Below, piece after piece: positions 57,761-64,000 of a stretch of 64,000 nt of DNA; positions within the stretch are counted from its first letter, which is position 1, and each line of letters opens with the position of its first letter. The stretch lies in the NCBI GenBank assembly GCA_034440615.1, contig JAOTOM010005108.1, forward strand, positions 310,001-374,000, written 5' to 3'. A program made the position numbers and the translations under genes. This DNA is from Ashinkailepas kermadecensis (lineage: Eukaryota; Arthropoda; Thecostraca; Neolepadidae). Under the pieces are notes generated by a model. The model saw only the letters and a program-made list of their open reading frames with translations. It searched no databases and was not told the origin of the DNA.

Positions 57761-58815
57761 CTGGCAGTCATTTGTCTCTCAATTCAACAGGTTCACCCCT
57801 ACCGGCAGAATTTTGGACCTGATGAAGCGTTTCAATCTAAAACTCCCACCACCAGGCCCCTTCCTCCAGCTGACGGTGAAAGGACAACACATCACTGACC
57901 CACAACAAGTCGTAGACCACTTTAAACTGCACTACGTTAGTGTATCTGGCAACAGCGACTACGATACCACTATAGTAAGCGCACTAGACACCCTTGTCTC
58001 CAAAGCAAATTTTTGCTCTAGCAATAGAGAAACCTACAATCAGACGTTTACTATGCACGAATTACACCTTGCCCTCAGCAAGTGTGGAAACACGTCGGTT
58101 GGGCCGGACAACATCCATTACCAGTTTCTCAAACACCTTAGCAAAAATTCCCTAACGTACCTACTGGCGGCCATAAATAAACTGTACCAAAGCGACACCT
58201 TTCCCGCCTCCTGGAGGGAAAGCGTAGTCATTCCATTGCCAAAGCCGCACAAAGATCACTCCACCCCAAAAGGTTATAAAACCATCTCACTTACTAGCTG
58301 TGCTAGTAGGCTGGTCGAGCGCATGGTCAACACACGACTAAGGCAATTTCTGGAACACATCGACCTGCTCGACGAATTCTAATGCGGCTTCCAGCGTCAA
58401 AAATCAACTACAGACATGACATCAAAAGTGGTCTACGCATCAACCGCACAACAATAGCTGTCTACTTAGACATCACTGCCGCATTCGACCGAGTACACAA
58501 GTCCACACTGACACACAAACTCCACAAAATAGGCCTACGCGAACACATGGTACACTTCATTCTCAACTCCCTCAAAGACAGGACCCTCAAGGTACGATGC
58601 GGCAGTGTCACATCAAACACCTCAACTCAGGAGCAGGAATTGGCGCAGGGGAGCGTACTCTCACCGAGCCTCTTCATCATCATGATCAGCGACATACTTG
58701 CTGACCACACGGACACTTCACTTCAATAATCACTTTTCGCGGACGACATAGCCATTTGGACAACATCACGATGCTTCCTAAAAGTTGAGAAAAAAAACAT
58801 TCAAGCAGGTCTAGA
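57738..58815 (+). pseudogene. Jockey-like LINE linker and reverse transcriptase, broken
   Basis: It starts in the pre-RT linker (FVSQFNRFTPTGRILDLMKR, PFLQLTVKGQHITDPQQVVD), then RT: LHLALSKCGNTSVGPDNIHY, FPASWRESVVIPLPKPHKDH, GYKTISLTSCASRLVERMVN and DLLDEF. A stop at 58380 and a frameshift follow. It then continues with TIAVYLDITAAFDRVHKSTL, LAQGSVLSPSLFIIMISDIL, another stop at 58727, and LFADDIAIW (the YADD-box equivalent). It is cut at 58818 by a hAT-like element. The FADD box and the order of blocks are clear; the clade assignment is from wording only. Confidence 0.85.
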
Positions 58816-58817
58816 CC

Positions 58818-60000
58818 CACTGGCGGATCCAGGGGGGGGCATTCCGGCCATGCCCCCCCCCCCCAAGCGTTTCAAAGGGGGGGCCATAGTATCTTTTGGC
58901 CCCCCGAAACCAACGAAAGTAAACTGAATTAAAATGCAGTAATCTTTGCTGAGGTTAAAAAAATAGCGTTCCGGGTGAAATAATCTCCAATTTTACAGGT
59001 ATTTTTTAATAATTTTTTGGAAGAACAATATGGTAGCATAGTAGATTCTGACATATCAAGGGTTCTATGCTGTTGAAGTTCTGCTTCCAGCAAGAGATGA
59101 CGAAATCAGCAGTTTCATTATTCCTTCGTCAGATAGGTTCATGAAGTTTGTTTAGCCAGTAACGGGCAAGTGGACCCAGTGAGCCAGATTTCGAAAGCGG
59201 AATTTGAACAGGATGTTTGTGCGAGTGACCAGTTGAGCTCAGTTGAGCAGCATGTTTCGTATGTTGGTGTTGGGGTTGCTAAGATGAACAGACAGGCTAC
59301 ATTGACTGATTTTTTTCAAGAAGAATAGCAACAGGAGGTATGTATTTACACTGGCGGATCCAGGGAGGGGCCATTCCGGCCATGGCCCCCCGAAGCGCTT
59401 AAAAGGGGGGCCATGGTGTCTTTTGCCCCCCCGAAACCAACAGAAGTCAACTAAATTAAAATGCAGTAACCTTTGCCGAGGTTAAAAAGTAGCGTCTGGA
59501 TGAAAGAATCTCCAATTGTAAATTTAAAAAAAAAAATTGTTTGGAAGCCAGTGTGGTAGCATAGTAGATTCTAACACACATCGAGGGTTCCATGCTCTAA
59601 GTTCTGCTTACAGCAAGAGTTGACAAAATCGGATCCGCCAGTGTGTACACGTGCATGAACGTTGACGTGGTACAAGACGTTGAACGAGAACGTGAACGTT
59701 TTGGTAAGCAAGAACAAAAATCCGGTAACATAGAAACGGTGGAGGTAGGCTGGGGCCCCTACACAGGAAACTATGTTGTTAATTATTATGTTTTTCTTCA
59801 GATGGGCCCATTTGCCAAATAATGGTCGAAATCCGGTGCTTTTAACTAAAAATAGCGGGAGAAGGGGCACCCTCCAAATCCGTTCGACTCCTCCCCTGAT
59901 GTAATTCCTAGGTACGCCACTGGGGGAGGGGGAGGGGAGGGGCTGACGCCGAAAACCGAAAGTTGCCCCCCCCCAAACTGGTGGGCTAGATCCGCCAGTG
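58818..60000 (+). mobile_element. hAT-like element, truncated transposase start, holding a MITE
   Basis: It starts CACTGGCGGATCCAGGGG and ends CTAGATCCGCCAGTG. Inside, at about 59170-59325, the frame reads QISKAEFEQDVCASDQLSSV and MNRQATLTDFFQEE then a stop. The short TLTDFF phrase recalls the N-terminus of ZMYM1-type hAT transposases (KQ.TL..FF). The rest of a transposase is absent. The flanks do not form a clear TSD, so the right end may belong to another copy. Confidence 0.65.
59349..59643 (+). mobile_element. Internally deleted derivative (MITE) inside its parent
   Basis: CACTGGCGGATCCAGG to GGATCCGCCAGTG, 295 bp. Its body (AAATTAAAATGCAGTAACCT, GTGGTAGCATAGTAGATTCT, GTTCTGCTTACAGCAAGAGT) is a copy of the first ~290 bp of the outer element, joined to a right terminus. 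Flanks TGTATTTA and TGTACACG match at only 4 of 8 positions. Confidence 0.75.
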
Positions 60001-62400
60001 AGTGGGTTGGAGACTCGTCTTTATGCCATTTGAATGTTCGCGCCTCGTGAGGGCTATATGTTCGAGATTTTAGTGGCTAGTTATTTAATATATTAGAATT
60101 CGCATCATGATGCAGTGTTCACGTTGTGTGTATGTGACTGAGTGGTCACGTGACCTGACCTGTCCTCGGACTGCAGCCAGGTCGAAGTCGCAAGTTCTGA
60201 GTTCAGGACGGCGGCAGGTTGGTTGGTGGCATCGCAAGCCAATGCAGTCAAACAGCCAGGTAATAGTTAGCTCGGCAAGCTTTTATATCTAATTTGAAAT
60301 TCAGTCATTTATATGCCCTCATCTTCCCAGGTACACTGGGGAAGGGGAAGAGCCGGAGATTGATCGTCATCTGTATTGAAGTCTGTCGTCACCCCTATGG
60401 GAGTTGCATTGAAAGAATGAGACAAATACATGATAATTCCCTCCCACAGCCCAGGCCGAACGCGGTCGCAGATCCCTCGCCTCAGTCCACATGCCAGATG
60501 ATAAATTGACTTCACGGAAGAAGCAGATGTTGATCCAATATTTGGTCAATAGGTGAGGGTGAAGTGAGAGTTCATGATGTTCCGAGTTCATGATGTCGTT
60601 TAGATTCGCACTACCCATTATTTTAGAAGCCCAGTGGCACAGTCACGAGAGCTGGGTGTAAGGCCCAATCGCCCATGAGACCCACCTCATGAGTACGTTT
60701 ATTATACTAGCCCTAATGAAAATGTTTCGGTATCGGCAATTGCTCCACCTTTAACGCTGGGTTATCATGACCTCCACTCCCGGATCCGAAGGGAGGGGAG
60801 TGTCACGGGGGCATACGCCTCCAGATCGGAGAATTGCATCCCCTGATAAGAAAATGACACCCCATCGGGAATGCCCAGCTGCACTCACTACCTTCGGATT
60901 TTGTAAGCCGTGGGCATCCTTTCGGAGGGTTGCAGTGCTCCTCGCCACCGAAATGTTCAGTAAAAGCACCCGTTTGAGAGAAATCGGAACTGAGGAGATC
61001 CGGGCGCATCCCCCTTCCACTATTTTCCTGATCAGTGACGCGGCTACAGACAAATGGCCGTCCTCCGGGTGAATGGCCGTCCCTGGACGAGTGCCGCCAG
61101 GTAGGAACCTCCGGCTACATCCGCGTGCCTGCCCTCTAGAGCAGCCTGACTCCGGGTGAATGGCCGTCCCTGGACGTGTGCCGCCAGGTAGGAACCTCTG
61201 GCTACATCCGTGTACCTGCCCTCTAGAGCAGCCTGACTCCGCTCCTCAGCGCCTCCAATGGCTTAACGGGAAATTGTCCACAGTTGCTTGTCCTCACCTC
61301 TACTCACCTCCTCAGGCTGTGGAGCAGTCTGAATCGTTAGTGGATATCGGTTCCGAGACTTGAAAGTTAGCTATGTAGGCTAGGTTCAATATATCTCACG
61401 GACGCCTTCAGGCAGGAGTCTATAACTGTCAAGCCACTGTTTGAAGTCTTTCCTCAAAATCGGCAATCTGTAATGCATTTTTGGTCCACAATTTCGGGGA
61501 ATTTTTGTATACAGCTCCATCTCCTGATAAATACACCCTGGTCTAAGAATCGTGTTTGGTAATGTTCGGGATGGCCCCGACACATACTAGGGCCTGCTCA
61601 TGGCACATTAGGATCGCCTCCGGCCTTACAGACGTCACGAGAAGTATGTGAGAGGCCCACCCGGGGTCATTTGCAAGTAGAATACCGGTATATATTTAGC
61701 TGAAGGATCACTCTGATAGCTAGGGTTCTATTTACGACGAATCCGAAGTCGATTTGACTACATCAGGACGCATTTCGGTCGTTGCAGATATCTCATGAAA
61801 CTAGAAGAGATCATTACTTTTCGAAGCTCTCCTAAGCTCGAATGACAGCCTGAGTACTGACGGGAATGTATCCCCCATAATTGCAATGGTTGCGGAGCCT
61901 ATGGCCATTTGTTGTCACCTCATTTAACACTTCAAGGTAATTGCAGGTTGTGTACGGGTAGTGAGGAGGCAGGAAAGCGAGATGCTAACTCCAAGTTTGA
62001 TTTAGGAGAATTGACTTTGAAAGCCGATGTCTAGAGGAAATACTTTGAAGTCCCATTGAACCTGGTATGATACAAGACCTTGTAATGCAGCAGTTTTGTT
62101 TTTCAATGACAAGGTAAAAGAGGTCGTAATGGAAATTGAATGTCTACTTTCGGCAAGGAAAAAAACTTGGCGGCCGGTCAGTTTCCCATCGAATACCGTA
62201 TCCCTGATGAAAAAGAACTCGTCGATGTCTACGATCTGGACCAATTTGAAATATGTAGTTGTTGCTACGGAATTCTCCTGCAATGCAATACGGAACAATT
62301 ACACAACGCGCCAAAATTCACCAGACACTAAGACTGAGGTTTGACCGCTGGACCTAAGAATGACTTTATTCAAAAGCATTGAAGAGTCTTAGAGTTAGAA
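60001..62400. other. Unassigned sequence with one 86-bp tandem duplication
   Basis: No gene recognised. Positions 61070-61240 contain two copies of an ~86-base unit (GAATGGCCGTCCCTGGACG, TGCCGCCAGGTAGGAACCT, GCCCTCTAGAGCAGCCTGAC). Each holds a donor-like CGCCAG|GTAGGA. Confidence 0.5.
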
Positions 62401-62402
62401 TA

Positions 62403-62564
<162 letters not shown>

Positions 62565-62744
62565 CAGAAAAAAAGAAGTGGATTTCATGCCGGACAGCGT
62601 AAAATCAATGAGAGAATGCTTCGGAGCTGATATGTTGATGTTAATCAAGCAAGCAAGCCCTATTGGTCTAATGTTATATTTCCGAAGGATTGAATAGTTA
62701 TTCAGAGTTATCCCCTCATCTCAAACGGTTACCAACCCGACGCC

Positions 62745-63055
62745 AACTGCACGACCACACACACCCGACCCTATACCCTCACACGACCACACACCCGGCC
62801 CCACACCCTCGCACGACCACACACACCCGACCCCATACCCTCACACGACCACACACCCGGCCCCACGCCCTCGCACCACACATACCCGGCCCCACACCCT
62901 CGCACGACCACACACACCCGGCCCCACACCATTGCACCACACACACCCGGCCCCACAACTTCGCACGACTACACACACCCAGCCCCATACCCTCGCACGA
63001 CCACACACACCCGGCCCAACAACCTCGCACTACTACACACACCCGGCCCCACGCC
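62745..63055. repeat. ~31-bp minisatellite
   Basis: About ten copies of CACACACCCGGCCCCACACC plus CTCGCACGACC. Confidence 0.93.
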
Positions 63056-63368
63056 CTGCGTTCCCAAGCCATGCGCAGTCGGGCGGTTGGCAGATCCAAT
63101 TGCCCGATTGCGTGTAGCTAGATATAGAAATAACAGACAACAGCCCTGATCCGCGACCATATCGTGCAGCACAGTAATCAGCATCCAACAGGCAATCGCC
63201 TGAGCATTCGCAGCTCCTGAAAGCATAGTAATCCATTTCTACGGAACTGTTTTAGCTCAATAACTTTGCCCCAGTCTTCGGCGGCATCAGCTCTGACAGC
63301 GCCCGACATCAGTTCTGATAACGGTAGCCAATATACGCCTAGAACTGCCGCATGTGGTAGGGTACTTA

Positions 63369-63420
63369 GTTGGTTATTTGGGCTTACGGGCGCATCGACT
63401 GCGTTGGCCATACAGCGCCC
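63369..63420 (-). mobile_element. Mini-retroposon, complete 52-bp copy with perfect TSD
   Basis: In its own orientation it reads GGGCGCTGTATGGCCAACGC, AGTCGATGCGCCCGTAAG and CCCAAATAACCAAC. It is flanked by a perfect 17-bp direct repeat ATGTGGTAGGGTACTTA (63352-63368 and 63421-63437). Start and end coincide with the copy at 44675 apart from one tail C. Confidence 0.92.
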
Positions 63421-63439
63421 ATGTGGTAGGGTACTTAAA

Positions 63440-64000
63440 ACGGTAGTACATGGCAAGGGGCCCGTCTCCCAACCGAAAGGGTTTCGGTTTGAGACCTACC
63501 TGTTGCTACTCTTCGCCCCCGAGCTATCCGCGTGAGCGATTGGCCACGCTATACCCTTGGCCCGCGAGCTATCGAAGTGAGGGATTGGCCACGCTATACC
63601 CTTCGCCCGCGAGCTATCGAAGTGAGGGATTGGCCACGCTATACCCTTCGCCCGCGAGCTATCGAAGTGAGGGATTGGCCACGCTATACCCTTCGCCCGC
63701 GAGCTATCGAAGTGAGGGATTGGCCACGCTATACCCTTCGCCCGCGAGCTATCGAAGTGAGGGATTGGCCACCCTATACCCTTCGCCCGCGAGCTATCGA
63801 AGTGAGGGATTGGCCACGCTATACCCTTCGCCCGCGAGCTATCGAAGTGAGGGATTGGCCACGCTATACCCTTCGCCCGCACTATCGAAGAGGCTATACC
63901 CTTCGCCCGCGAGCTATCGAAGTGAGGGATTGGCCACGCTATACCCTTCGCCCGCGAGCTATCGAAGTGAGGGATTGGCCACGCTATACACTTCGCCCGC
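63440..64000 (+). repeat. 45-bp satellite grown from a SINE body
   Basis: 63450-63545 is a diverged family-1 SINE head and body (GCCCGTCTCCCAACCGAAAG, CTGTTGCTACTCTTCGCCCC). From about 63500 the body segment CTTCGCCCGCGAGCTATCGA plus AGTGAGGGATTGGCCACGCT plus ATACC repeats every 45 bases (cccgc at 63561, 63606, 63651 and onward) to the end of the window, about eleven copies. One unit near 63880 is shortened. The array continues beyond the window. Confidence 0.93.

Overview
The window looks like nuclear DNA of an invertebrate animal. It has spliced genes with long introns, CR1-like and Jockey-like LINEs, tRNA-derived SINEs with target-site duplications, hAT-type and TTAA-type DNA transposons, and very many minisatellites. 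There are no bacterial operons, rRNA genes or CRISPR arrays. I cannot name the species. An arthropod or other protostome would fit, but that is a guess from repeat style only. Most long open reading frames here are by-products of tandem repeats whose unit is a multiple of three.

The one clear host gene is a plus-strand TLDc-domain gene (OXR1/NCOA7/TLDC2 family). Its last four exons lie at 29064-29217, 34213-34334, 37392-37561 and 41912-42047 (TGA at 42045-42047). The splice phases agree at all three junctions and together encode a complete TLDc domain. Upstream exons were not identified with confidence. A possible exon at 12248-12444 is on the same strand but cannot be tied to it.

Layout: 0.7-4.4 kb, a decayed minus-strand CR1-like LINE whose first ORF carries an SGNH-esterase domain. 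4.4-5.2 kb, homopolymer-rich low-complexity DNA. 5.2-6.5 kb, two TTAA elements head to head. 7.1-7.5 kb, a LINE 3' fragment. 10.1-12.2 kb, a 59-bp and then a 26-bp minisatellite. 12.2-12.4 kb, a possible exon. 12.7-28 kb, SINEs, short DNA elements, an inverted-repeat element and several minisatellites. 29-42 kb, the TLDc gene, whose introns hold two decayed antisense LINEs. One of these LINEs contains a 2.2-kb terminal-inverted-repeat transposon (30501-32701) with an uncharacterised conserved ORF. 42-50 kb, large minisatellites including a 2.2-kb array. 51.8-54.1 kb, GC-rich unique DNA with a possible exon. 54.4-58.8 kb, microsatellites, a LINE 3' fragment, a TTAA element with an internal empty-site copy, and a Jockey-like LINE. 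58.8-60 kb, a hAT element holding its own internally deleted derivative. 62-64 kb, a GA microsatellite, a minisatellite, a 52-bp retroposon, and a 45-bp satellite grown from a SINE body and running off the window.

Three things stand out. First, three of the four TLDc exons have one splice boundary copied many times in an adjoining minisatellite. Second, there is a complete, TSD-flanked DNA transposon carrying an ORF family that I know only as uncharacterised. Third, there is a 52-53 bp retroposon family with perfect 14-17 bp target-site duplications that shares only its tail with the longer SINEs.
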